From Hanleya hanleyi (lineage: Eukaryota > Mollusca > Polyplacophora > Lepidopleurida > Hanleyidae), in NCBI GenBank assembly GCA_036873755.1, contig JAVTVY010018867.1:1-64000 (forward strand): a DNA stretch of 64,000 bases. The letters are read 5' to 3'. A program made the position numbers and the translations under genes. Under the pieces are notes generated by a model that saw nothing but the letters and a program-made list of their open reading frames with translations, was not told the origin of the DNA and searched no databases. Positions 13,412-25,562 of this stretch are shown in pieces. How positions within the stretch are numbered: the first letter of the stretch is position 1; each line of letters begins with the position of its first letter.

Positions 13412-13752
13412 TTAACACTCCGTAGTCTCAACAAAAATATACTTTGTGCTGCAGATGTTGATGGAAGTTGTGAATGCATGGTTATAAAGACGACTAACAT
13501 TGAAACTGTGGAAATCACGGATGTGAGCCATCTTGGATCAAGTAGCTCAGTGAAAACCAATACCAGCCGCCATCTAGAATGATGTGAATCAACTCCAAGT
13601 TTCAAGTCAATCAGTTGCAATGTTCTCAAGATATCCCAACATGGGTGGGATGGACAATTCAAGATGGCCGTTGGTGAAAATTAATACCAACCACCGTCTC
13701 ACTAATGTGACACACATATAACACAGCCACAGAGCCAAACATGTGACTTACC

Positions 13753-14014
13753 ATTTGCTGAGCCGCTGTTCTGAACGGGACAACATGCTTGAAACATCAC
13801 TGTTTCCACTGCTTCTGAAGTTCTCCCTCGGTGTAGTCTTCCAGTAACATTTTTGCCATTTCTCCTGAGATCTCCTCTTGTTGAAGGTAATGATTCTGCT
13901 CAAGGTTGTTTTAGCCAAATCGTAGAAAAGGACTTGACTTGCACCTTCTTGATTGATATTCTTTACCAAGGTTAGAACCCTTTCTTTGACATGCAGCTGA
14001 AACTTCAAAATGCC
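13753..14014 (-). CDS. Exon-like ORF in tandem unit, copy 3
   Basis: Third copy of the exon-like ORF with a few substitutions relative to 4744-5005 and the same GTAAGT donor and TTGACAG acceptor. Function unknown. Confidence 0.33.
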
Positions 14015-14782
14015 ACCTGTCAATGGAATTGAAAGAAAATGGTCTTTAATTCTTCACCATTACAAATATGCATTTTCCATTATGCCTTCATCACCTGACA
14101 ATAACATGGGCTAGAATGGGGAAAATAAATTCTAGCCATTTTTGGGGGTTAAGTACATTGACTCTAGCTGACAGGAAAACAGTATATTTTGTGACCTACA
14201 AGGTCTTGAATAATTCCATTTTGGTAGCCAAACTGCACAAATTAAATTTTTGATTTGTGATTTTCGATCTTTGTACAGTTTCATGAAAATAGCCCTTATA
14301 CTTTCTGTGAAGCTAGGTGCCTAGGCACATATTTTTGTGCTGTGAGTATTGCAGGCTACTTTCATTCCTTGCATCAAAGAAGCCCATTGGAACTTTGATG
14401 AAGTGAGCGAACACATGATGTGACAGGGTTGTATCATGATGGATGGAGAGGGTGGGAAGGGACTGGCTACATACTTGCCAACTTGTCAAAATTGCCAACT
14501 TATAGTACTGCACTGTCCAACTGAAGTATCACGCTGTAGGCAGACATGAAACACCTCCAGTCAAATTATACTGACCCTGAATGAACCGACATGTCCTTTT
14601 TCAATCCTTTAATGCTGTGGAGGAAGCAACACGTTTTTGGTATTCCTCAGGTAGCTAGGTGATCATGAGGAATGAAGCGAGTACCTATAGGTGATGAGGC
14701 TGACACCAAGCCACTGCAGTCTGGTCTAAACTGGTTGTCTCCAACTGTATATTTCCCTAAATTGTGGTCTACCAATTGTGAT

Positions 14783-16600
14783 ACACACACTGTGTGATAA
14801 TCTGGGGACCAAATTTAGAAATGATACTACCTTTTTGATAAGGTCCACCATATATAACATACCGTCTGTGTCATGATCCGGGGACCAGAACTGCGGAAAT
14901 CCTATTTAAGGTCCACCATGTGATACCAGGCCTTGCTTTTCGTCGAAATTCACGGGTATCCAAACGGATACTCGCAATTTCAGTTTACGGGTATCTACCA
15001 GTATCCACTAAAGTGACGAAAAATTGAAGTGTGGAGATTAAAGTGGAATAAACATTTATGTACTCTTTTCATGTTTACTGTTGTTAATAGGATAATTGAT
15101 TCTCACATCATGTTGTTCCCCACCGCTGTGTTGCCATTCGATTCACTGAGCTGATATTTGACCGTTCAATCAACTGTCAATTTTACTGTGATAGGATGAG
15201 TGGATAAACTTTCTCTTGAGCAACCACAATAACATGCAGCATGATTTATGAAATTGTGTCAAGGATTGTCTCCTTCAATTAATTTAATTTGGAGCTGTAA
15301 TTTGGAGTCACTTCAAAATTTTCGATTTAAGGTTATGGACCTTGATTATATTCTCATTATGGACTAAAAAATAGCTCTGTCTCTCACTATGAATGTCACG
15401 GGTCACCAGCTCAGCTTCTGACTTCATTCATTACGAATGTTTATACTTAAGTGCTGCATATATAGTAATACCATCTTCATGACACCTAGCATATAACTTA
15501 AATATGTTGATGAATTGAACAAACACACAATATGAACTTAAAATTGAGTGATATAAGTCAAGAAATTACGAACAATTCCAATGAACACACATTTGAGAAG
15601 TTCACCACAGCACTAACTTCAGGGATTATAATGAGTTAATTTCGTGTTTTCGTCGTTATGTATGAAGACAAAACCATCCTTTACATTATCTGGCCATCCG
15701 TTGTAAGCCTGTACAGATATTGTCTTTCCTTTCGACATTTTCAAGCAGATTGGAATCAAGCCCTCTCGTGTCCTCCATGTTTACCGTTTGTAAACATCGA
15801 CCATAACACGATAGTTTCCGCAATTGCATTCTCCTATGCACGGTTGTTTGTGTAAATGCCCGTAGCTACAGATGATACGACGAAAATCGCCCAGTACAAG
15901 AGAATGCACGCAGCTGCCATAATTCGTCGCCCACTTAGACGTCGTAAAAATATGAACTTCCGCCATTTGTAAAGCCTGCGGTCGATGATTTCTAGGTAAA
16001 CTATCGTTTATTAAAGCCGAGTATGGTTTTTTTGATAGACAAAATTTTCCCCAGACATTATTTTACGGGTATCCAAACAGATTCCCGTGAAGCGAATGAA
16101 CGGGTATCTCCACGAGTATCGGATACCCGGATACCCGTCGAAACGCAAGGCCTGGATACACACACTGTGTGATAATCTGGGGACCAAATGAAAATGGTAC
16201 AACCACTCTGATGAAGTCAGAGCTTCAGAAATCCTACTCAAGGTCCACCATATGATACACACAATGTGCGATAATCTGGAGACCAAACATGGAAATAGTA
16301 CTACCACTCTGATAAGGTCCACCATATTTTAGATACCATCTGTGTGATAATCCGGGGACCAGAAAATCCAATTTAAGGTCCATCATGTGATACACACACT
16401 GTGTGATAATCTGGGGACCAAACGAAAATGGTACAACCACTCTGATAAATTCCACCAAATATTACATTCCGTCTGTGTGATAATCCGGGGACCAAACTTA
16501 CAAATGGTACTACCATTCTGATTTAGGTCCACAATATATTACATACCGTCTGTGTAATAATCTGGGGACCAGAACTGCAGAAATCCTGTTTAAGGTGCAC
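14783..16600. repeat. ~115-bp minisatellite, unit 3 (split)
   Basis: Same array as in units 1 and 2, interrupted by the 14926-16155 element. Confidence 0.8.
14926..16155. mobile_element. CCAGGCCTTGC-ended DNA transposon
   Basis: A 1230-bp insertion in the minisatellite of unit 3. The left end CCAGGCCTTGC and right end GCAAGGCCTGG are inverse complements; similarity extends further inward (TTTCG, CGGGTATCC). The flanks carry a 3-bp ATA duplication (14923-14925 and 16156-16158). Sub-terminal GGGTATCC/GGATACCC motifs occur at both ends. No transposase is recognisable, so it is probably non-autonomous. Confidence 0.82.
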
Positions 16601-16907
16601 CTCAATTCCAATAATTAACGAGCTAGCCATACCTGTGCTGAAACCAAACAGTACATAAAACCAATTTAGCGTGGATAGCCATTGGTAACAAACATCACAA
16701 TGGAAATTAAGTTAGGAACGACTTTTACCAATTTTGACCTTATTTAACCCCAAAAGTGACCCCGAAATGACCTTTAACGTCCAAAATCCGGGTGGTATCC
16801 CCTCCCACCTTGAACCCTAGCACACAAAGAACTAATTTAGCATGGGTACCCATTTGTAACAAACAATGCCATCAAAAGTTACATTTCGTGTCCTTGGCCG
16901 GCCTACT

Positions 16908-17180
16908 ACCAGTTGAAAGCCTAAAAAATTAGAATTTCTTGCTAAAATTTAGGCTTAATATGGTATGTCTTATATTATTTTTACTGCATTTTGTAAGTGT
17001 ACTGGATAAAGTGTTTGAAAATCAGACATTAATACATCCTCTGATGAAAAGTTTCTAATCCACCCTATAATGGTATCCATATTGTGTTCATGCTCTAAAA
17101 CAAACAAAAAACTTCTGTGAAAATGAGGTCTGAACATATCAGAAAATATCTTCAGCAGTATTGACCTGGGGATACAAAAT
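16908..17180. repeat. Tandem 3.15-kb unit, copy 4 (truncated)
   Basis: Starts like the other units and matches their first ~270 bp, then diverges after GATACAAAAT. This is the right edge of the tandem array. Confidence 0.85.
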
Positions 17181-17950
17181 ATATACATAAAAATATGGTT
17201 TCTATATCATTGATGTTGAGGTTGAATTAAAAGAAACTATATTATAAAACTTGAGATAAAGATTACATTTCTTTTTCAAAGTAAGCATATACAGCGCATA
17301 GTTAGGGACAATTGACTGCGCAATTTGGACCACGGAACTTCTTGGTGCAACTTTGTGTCATGATACATGAATTATATAATCCCTTTTCTGACAAAGCTAT
17401 TAACAATGTAATAGTTGGAGTAGAGGTATCATTTACAGTATGGAATGGGACACCAGCCTTGTGGGTGAACCCTCCCATTTGTATGCAAATACAAGAATTT
17501 AATGACAAATGTTTTCAATCATACATGTGTAATGCTACATAATAATGTGCACTGGTAAAACTGGGACACCACAAACTCAGTTTTAATTAATATAATAAGT
17601 TAAATGTGTGGACACAAATATGGTTCATGTAAAAGCTTTAAGCTAAATCATATGATGTGAATAGAATGATTTGATAGCAAAATTGAAGGGAATTTTGTCC
17701 TTCATTTAAGGCGACACGAAATTCAAAACTGATAGAGGTTCAATACTGAGGGATTCCCCCGCCGGGCTACATGTATTTAATATTGTACTTCTGAAACAAA
17801 ATAATGTCATCAAACTACATGTATTACTATAAGTAATTACTATAAAGTATATACTGTAGGTCATTTGTTGTGTATGTGCACTACATCTCATACCTAATAG
17901 TAGAGATATAAAATTTGAAATATGAGGGTATGGGGTCGGGCAATGCATTG
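17181..17950. other. Stretch without recognisable gene
   Basis: AT-rich. Two overlapping ORFs on opposite strands (about 17302-17542) have no recognisable family. Nothing else is seen. Confidence 0.4.
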
Positions 17951-18887
17951 AATAAGTGTAGAATGATGCAAGCTCCCAGAATATATGAGGGTATATGAGA
18001 GATAGAGGGTGTGGCTCTATGTCCCCGGGGATGAGGACATGCTCTCGGGGGTAGTGGATGGGTTGAATAAGTGTAGATGGCGGATGGGTTGAATAAGTGT
18101 ATGATGATGTAAGCTACTTGAATACATGATGGTTTGGGGTCAGGCGAAGCTTAGTTCAAGAGATATAGGGTGGGGTTGAGTACCCCAGGGGTGGGGATAT
18201 GCTCCCTGGGGTAGTGGATGGGTTGAATAAGTGTAGCATGATCTAAGCTCTCCAAATATACAAGAGTATGGGGTCGGGCGAAGCTTAGTTTAAGAGATAG
18301 AGGGTAGGGCTCGGTGCCCCAGGGGTGGGGACATGCTCCCCAAGGGTAGTGGATAGGTTGAATAAGTGTAGCATGATCTAAGCTCCCATACTATATCAGG
18401 GTATGGGGTCGGGCGAAGCTTAGTTTAAGAGATAGAGGGTGGGGCTCGATGCCCCAGGGGTGGGGACATGCTCCCCGAGGGTAGTGGATAAGTTGAAAAA
18501 GTGTAGCATGATCCAAGCTCCCAGAATATATATGGGTATGGAGTCGGGCGAAGCTTAGTTTAAGAGATAGAGGGTGGGGCTCGGTGCCCCAGGGGTGGGG
18601 ACATGCTCCCCGAGGGTAGTGGATAAGTTGAATAAGTGTAGCATGATGTAAGCTCCCATACAGTACTATATCAGGGTATGGGGTCGGGCGAAGCTTAGTT
18701 TAAGAGATAGAGGGTGGGGCTCGGTGCCCCAGGGGTGGGGACATGCTCCCCGAGGGTAGTGGATGGATTCATAAAGTGTAACCAGATGTAAGCATTTGGA
18801 ATAGATGGCAGTCCGGGGGGTCGGGATGGTCTTAGTTTAGGAGACATAGTTGAAGCCGAGATGCTGTGTCAGGAATTTTCTAAGTTC
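17951..18887. repeat. ~135-bp tandem repeat array
   Basis: About six units spaced 133-165 bp, each with GGTGGGGCTCGGTGCCCCAG, GGGGACATGCTCCCC, a GGATGGGTTGAATAAGTGTAG phrase of similar length, and GGTCGGGCGAAGCTTAG. It merges into the dispersed repeat at 18888, which shares the GGGGACATGCTCCCC block. Confidence 0.85.
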
Positions 18888-19325
18888 AAAACTTTAACAT
18901 TTACTTGGTCCTGAGGTCCCAGGGGTGGGGACATGCTTCCCGAGGGTAATGCATGGGTTCAATATCTGTAGCCCGATGTAAGCATTTGGAATAGATGAGA
19001 GTTCAGGGGGTCGGGTTGGCCTTAGTTTAGGAGACATATGTGAGGCCGAGAAGCTGTGTCAGGAATTTTCAAAACTTTAACATTTACTTGGTCCTCGGGT
19101 CCCAGGGGTGGGGACATGCTCCCCCAGGGTAGTAGATGGGTTCAGTATGTGTAGCCCAATGCAAGCATCTGAAATATGAGGGTTCGGCGGTCGGGCAGGC
19201 CTTAGGATCAAACTTTAACATTTACTTGGTCCTGCAGATAGACAGACGGATAGACAGACGGATGGACATCATTGTGGCACCTATATCGAGCTTTCCGCAG
19301 CTAAAGCTACGGGCTCGATAAAAAT
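18888..19325. repeat. Dispersed repeat, copy 2
   Basis: Near-duplicate of 1-497 with the same ending GGGCTCGATAAAAA. Confidence 0.8.
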
Positions 19326-22317
19326 CACAAAAAAATCAGAAAACTACAGATGCATAAATGAAAAATCGCAGCTCATAAAATCCATAAAGATCTGTTCTCA
19401 AATTTCTAAACAATGTAGGTCATGGGCACTGACCCAGAGTGATGCCTGTCAGGGATGAACCATTGTCAAAATAAAGAATGCTCTCATCTGAACATACCAT
19501 GATACCCACCCCCAAACTATCTTGAGAAGGCAGATAGAACTATGCTCAGATAGAGATTGTACAGCCTATATACCAAGGGTACCCCCTTTATAATTTCCCC
19601 TCAGTTTGCCCCATATCACTTAAAACTGAGGTACAAGTAAAAAGTACAATATCTTACTAACCTGTAGGTACTTTTTCATCTGGTAAAAAACACCAAGTCG
19701 ACAATCCTTATGCCTATAAAAAGAAGTATAAAGCATTAACCAGATATGTTAAACACTATTTTAAATTATTTTTTATTATTTTAAATCATTTTTCATGATT
19801 TTTTTTCAAATTAAACTTAAAAATAGAGAAAAATTAAATTCAAAATGTGACAAAACATAATTTGTTTACAAGCTGCTCATTTAGACTATATTTGATAAAA
19901 TTTCCTTCATGACAGTGATTAACTTAGACTGGATGAGTCTCCATTTCATATGTACTATTTAATAATAATGAAATGATCTTTTTCCTAGATATGTTTGATA
20001 AAAAAAAAAAAATAGGCAGTTACCTCCTTTTGTTCCTCCTTCAAAATACATTATGAAACAGGGGCTGGGCCCAGTCTATGGTTAACTTCCCTATGTAACC
20101 AGTGGGTCATCCCAGTAATCTATCAAATGTATTAAAATTTGATGTTTATACAAAGATGAAAGACGTTAAATCCTGTAATAAGTGACAGCAATATACACAA
20201 ATGTGTACACAACACATACCAAAAAGATAACACATATATGTGTTATGGTAAAGACAACTCCCATATAGAGAATATATATGTCAGTCCAATTGGATGGATC
20301 TACATCTCATCAAGATCTTGCTGGCAGTAATTAGAAAGATGCACATATTACTTGTAAACAGTTATTATTACTGAGAAAACTCCTAAGTAACATTGAGAAA
20401 TATATTCTGTGTCAGATTTCAAGTCCATGAATGCAATGTTTGCAGACCTGTCAAAACTCAACATAGAAGAAACAGGAGATTGATCTAATCAAAACCCCTC
20501 GGCTACCCCTCGGCTTTCCCCAAGTGATTGTGACCCATGTGTAGTGTGAATTGGGGAAGAGATCTAGTTCTATGTGGGATGATCAAGATATACTGGTAGT
20601 TGGTTACATTCAGGCATATAGGACAGAAATAGAAAAATTATATATCTGCAAAGGGGCATAACTCTGTAAAATATAGGTCGAGGGGAGCCACTTTCGATAG
20701 GCGTCTGACTTTATAGCACTCTGTAAAATAAGAATCGAGATGAATAAGCTGTACCGAACATGGATCTGCAGATTGAACTCATACATTTAGCTACAGATAA
20801 CAAAATTGGAGATTATACATCTGAAAGGGGCATAACTCCATAAGCTGAGGCGAGGAATCCTTTGTTTGCTTGTGGAATACAACAATATGAATAAGTTTCC
20901 AAAATAAAGTAGCTATACCAAACATAGCATAGCAATAGGCATCTGACTTAGCACTAGATAAATAAGTGTTGAAAATTTGGTAGATGTATCTCGAGCGGTT
21001 TTGCCTAAAATGCGCGAATGGACGGACGGACGGACGTACATGGCAACGACAATACCCCGAGGCCAAAATGGCCAAGGGATAAAAAAAAAGGAATAAAATT
21101 TAATGAAAACATATCTGATTATCATTTGCTGATTTCTGCCACATCAACAACCATAAATGATGAAGACAGATGGAGGTTGACCCACTTAAACTGTTAACTG
21201 TTAGATTTGTCTCATTAAAGTTACAAATGCAAATGCATTTTGGGAAGTCAATTTGGAAAGTCTTTGTGTGTGGAACGAAGATCTGAGTTTTTACAGGTGA
21301 TATGATCATTAATAATTTCCTGCGGTTTTAGACTGATATAAAGTGGATTTATGCATAAATGATTGAAGCATTGCAGATTTGAACGGAGGTCTAGATTTTG
21401 AAATAAAACAAGTAATTGTATCTATGTGAATTTCCTTTCTTCCAATTACATTTTATTATATTTGAAAGTTAATTTGCTCATAATTACCAGCTCTGTTAAA
21501 TGGACCTCATCATATTTGGCATTGACAATGACTATGTGGCCCTACTTGTGCTGACAAATCAGTCATTGTTTGCCTATATTTGCTCCAAAAGATCTCAATT
21601 TTGTCGCCGAAATGGCCTGAGAATACAAGAGATGTTACCCAGCAATATCAGTATGTTTATTTCACACACATTTGGCAAGAAAAAAAATTAATAATTAAAA
21701 AATTGATTAAAAATAATTAAAAAAATTATTTAATTTTATTAATAATTTAATAACATAAATAAGAAACAACCCCACTGTTTGTACGTTGTTCATTCAGCCT
21801 CAAGAAAATTGGGCTGATCAAGTTAAAACTGTAGCCACAGCGACAATTTGAATTTCTCTGGTCAAATGTGATAATCTACTGCGACAGGCCACAGCCCACT
21901 AATAATTTTGTTATTAGCATAAAAAAAACACAGAAAATTAAAAAAACTACCGATGCATAATCCACTTGGCATGACAATATTCACCTTGTTGGATACTAAC
22001 TGTGTGAAAGTCTTGACAGGAGTTGACCATGGAAATTTCAAATTCCCACCACTGACAGCTGATGGTGCTACCGAATGCCATTCGATTTGTAAACAGGGAT
22101 CCTTCTCACCCCTCATTGATCATGTCTCCATCCACCAAGCTTTTTTCCAAAGTGGGCCAAATCAACACCAGGAAGTACAGTTTGAAGTCTCATCTGCAAG
22201 TTGAAATATCAGATGTATCAGAAATGCTGAAAAATCGCACCTCATAAAATCCATTTCTGCTCTCAAATTTCTAAACTATGTAGGTCGTGGGCACTGACCC
22301 GGAAGTGATCAACCCGG
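19326..22317. mobile_element. Decayed repeat element, related to 36.2-40.1 kb
   Basis: Shares its edges with 36175-40080: TCATAAAATCCATAAAGATC, CTCAAATTTCTAAACAATGTAGGTC and ATGCCTGTCAGGGATGAACC near the left edge, and CACTTGGCATGACAATATTC near the right terminal repeat (about 21890-22317). The interior is AT-rich without an intact ORF. A CCCCTCGGC repeat is nested at about 20500-21085. Confidence 0.6.
20500..21085. repeat. Dispersed CCCCTCGGC repeat
   Basis: Contains CCCCTCGGCTTTCCCCAAGT, AAAGGGGCATAACTC, GCGGTTTTGCCTAAAATGCG and GACGGACGGACG phrases shared with 43509-44612. It has no coding capacity. Confidence 0.7.
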
Positions 22318-23742
22318 AAGTGATTATCCTATCTGTCATGTACATTAACCTGTATACATTATCCTATCAGTCATCATTTACATGCACATGTATACATTAT
22401 CCTATCTGTCATCATATACATGCATCTGTATACATTATCCTATGTCATGTACATTAACCTGTATACATTATCCTATCAGTCATCATTTACATGCACATGT
22501 ATACATTATCCTATCTGTCATCATATACATGCATCTGTATACATTATCCTATGTCATGTACATTAACCTGTATACATAATCCTATCTGTCATCGTTTACA
22601 TGCACACATTATCCTATCTGTCATGTACAATCACCTGTATACATTATCCTATCTGTCATGTACATTAACCTGTATACATTATCCTATCAGTCATCATTTA
22701 CATGCACATGTATACATTATCCTATCTGTCATCATATACATGCATCTGTATACATTATCCTATGTCATGTACATTAACCTGTATACATTATCCTATACGT
22801 CATCATTTACATGCACATGTATACATTATCCTATCTGTCATCATATACATGCATCTGTATAAATTATCCTATGTCATGTACATTAACCTGTATACATAAT
22901 CCTATCTGTCATCGTTTACATGCACACAATATCCCATCTGTCATGTACAATCACCTGTATACATTATCCTATCTGTCATGTACATTAATCTGTATACATT
23001 ACCGGTATCCTATCTGTCATCATATACATGCACATGTATACATTATCCTATCTGTCATGTACATTCACCTGAGTGTATACATTATCCTGTCATCATTCAC
23101 CTGTATAATCCTATCAATCATATACATGCACCTGTATCCTATCTGTCATCATATACATGCACCTGTATACATAATCCTATCTATCATCATGTACATTCAC
23201 TTGTATACATTATTCTACCTGTCATCATTTACATGCACCTGTATACATTATCCTATCCGTCACGTACATTCACCTGAGTGTATACATTATCCTGTCATCA
23301 TTTACATTCACCTGTATACATTATCCTATCTGTCATCATGTACATGCACCTGTATACATCCTATCTGTCACGTATATGTACATTCACCTGAGTGTATACA
23401 TTATCCTACCTGTCTTCATTTACATTCACCTGTTGTATACATAATCCTATCAGTCATCATATACATGCAACTGTGTACATTATCATATCTGTTATCAATT
23501 ACATTCACCTGTACACATTATCCTCTCCGTCATCAACTACATGCACCTATAAGCTATCCTATTTGTCATCCTATATATGTACCGGTATATGTTATCCTGC
23601 CTGTCACCATAGTACATTATCCTAGCTGTCATAATTTCCATGCACCAACATTATCACACAGGATGTGATATCCCATCTGTCATATTCATCCACCGGTTTA
23701 TGTTATTGTGACTGTCATCATACATTCACCGGTATACTATTA
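22318..23742. repeat. ~37-bp minisatellite array
   Basis: Dozens of variants of TGTATACATTATCCTATCTG followed by TCATCATATACATGCACC. The long plus-strand ORFs here, up to 285 codons (IHYPICHHIHAPV-like peptides), exist only because the repeat happens to be stop-poor. The array continues at 24289-25436 and 29243-29632. Confidence 0.92.
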
Positions 23743-23905
23743 GTTATTCAGGTTCGCCCCCCCTTGTATGGAAAGTTACAACCCTCCCTAAAACTCATGC
23801 ACCCTGTCGAAGGGTGTATGAGTTTCAGGGAAGGTCGTAACTGGGTATATGAGTTTCAGGGAGGGTCGTAACTTTCCATACACCCGGGGAAAGCCTGAAT
23901 GACTA
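23743..23905. repeat. Short foldback element in the minisatellite
   Basis: Inverted arms TAGTTATTCAGG and CCTGAATGACTA, with TGTATGGAAAGTTACAACCC mirrored by GGTCGTAACTTTCCATACA, form a ~160-bp hairpin. A central GAGTTTCAGGGA phrase is repeated. It is probably a MITE. Confidence 0.7.
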
Positions 23906-24288
23906 ATTTACTACCCCCCAAGCCTCTTTATAGTAGAAATACTACAACAGTACAACGGACAAATCCAACGGGTCATTTCGGTTACGAAACTGTCCGCATT
24001 TTGCAATGGCACTGTGAGAAAGGCGCACCACACACAATCCATTCAATCTGCTCTCATTCGGAAATCGACGTTCATTTTTGGAACAGTTGACACCTTTTGG
24101 GTGAGTTATCTGTCCGAAACGTCAGTGAAAATAATGAAGTATGACTTTATACCATTACATTTTGATGAGTGAGCGAAAGTTCCATAAATATTGAGATATG
24201 GTCAGCTGAACTTTCGAAGCGAGAGTGATGCGACCCGACCTTTTAACCAATTACAATCCAGATATTGAATACGAATTTGCTTGTGGGG
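23906..24288. other. Stretch without recognisable gene
   Basis: Sequence between the foldback element and the resumed minisatellite. No ORF of note. Confidence 0.4.
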
Positions 24289-25436
24289 TAATAAATCATC
24301 CTATCAGTCATACATTGTCATATGTACCGGTATATCATATCTGTCATCATATATCCAACGGTATATCACATATATCCTATTTGGCATACGTACGTTATCC
24401 TATCAGTCATCATATACTCCTACGGTATATGATATCCTATCTAATTCATGCATCGATATAAGTTTGATGGTATGCATTAGGTAGCTTCTTGAAATCAGGG
24501 TTCCTTGATAGAAATGGCATGCCGATTATCCAACTGGGATATACACTGTGCCCAGTTTAGTGTTCTGATCTGGATGGTGAGGGGATCCAATTGGAATGGC
24601 ATGCCATTTATAAGCAATCCTTTGTCTGCCGAGTTCCAAAAAGTATGCCATGGAGTTCTAACTCGACGCAACATGCCTCCCTGTTTGGAATGCCTTGTGC
24701 CACTTTCTAGCATGTCCCAATTCAACTAGAAGCTCCCTTATCTTGTCTGTTACCATATACACGCCCTGGTATACATTACTCTATCATATACCCCACCAGT
24801 ACCATACAGGTTATGCTATCAGTCCTGCATCGTTACAATTTTATGGTATGTCATTACATACATCCACCAATATGCACTATCCTGTCTGTTATCATATAAG
24901 CTTACATGTACATGCCCCAGTATATATTACGGTACCCTATCTGTCATCATATATACTTCACCAGTATATGTTAACCTACATGTACCTGTCATCATATCTC
25001 AGTATAAGTTTTATGTATGTCATCATGCATCCTGTCATCATATTCTTGACCAGGTATACATTACTGTCATCATATACTCCACCAGTATATGTTATCCTCT
25101 CTGTCATCATCCATCGGTATACTTTATCCTATCCGTCATTACATGTATCCGGTATCCATTATCCCATTTGTCATTGTACTTATGTACTTACTATTTGTTA
25201 TGCCGTGTGTCACTGTACACATGTACCAGCAAAAATTATCATCCTATACATGCACCGGTTTACAAATTACATTATCCTGCCATATTCATGCATCGGTATA
25301 CATTATCCAGTCTGTCACCATATACATGCATCGGTATACATTATCCAGTCTGTCACCATATACATGCATCGGTATACATTATCCAGTCTGTCACCATATA
25401 TATGCATCGGTATACATTATCCAGTCTGTCACCATA
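24289..25436. repeat. ~37-bp minisatellite array, second block
   Basis: Same family as 22318-23742, less regular at first and then nearly perfect ATGCATCGGTATACATTATC units before 25436. A non-repetitive ~250-bp patch lies at about 24485-24745. Confidence 0.88.
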
Positions 25437-25562
25437 TGGGCAATTCCAGCGTGACTCAGGTTACATTCAGAACCCCAAGAGCAAATTCAATTTGCTCAGA
25501 TTTTAATATAAATGACATGTAATAACCCACATCCAACAGTTATTTACTTCAGGGTAAGACCT

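Larger units (their letters stand above)
11693..16907. repeat. Tandem 3.15-kb unit, copy 3 (two insertions)
   Basis: Third copy. After subtracting the elements at 12586-13411 and 14926-16155 and their target duplications it is ~3.15 kb, matching copies 1 and 2. It carries the third exon-like ORF (13753-14014). Confidence 0.9.

Noticed and set aside
22811..23668. 285-codon plus-strand ORF (and others to 25506, 29236-29691) encoding IHYPICHHIHAPVYIILS-like repeats
   Set aside because: It is produced by the stop-poor ~37-bp minisatellite; equivalent ORFs exist in several frames and the peptide follows the DNA repeat exactly.
22318..25436. Regular repeats resembling a CRISPR array
   Set aside because: Units run head to tail with no unique spacers, the repeats are degenerate, and the context is eukaryotic.
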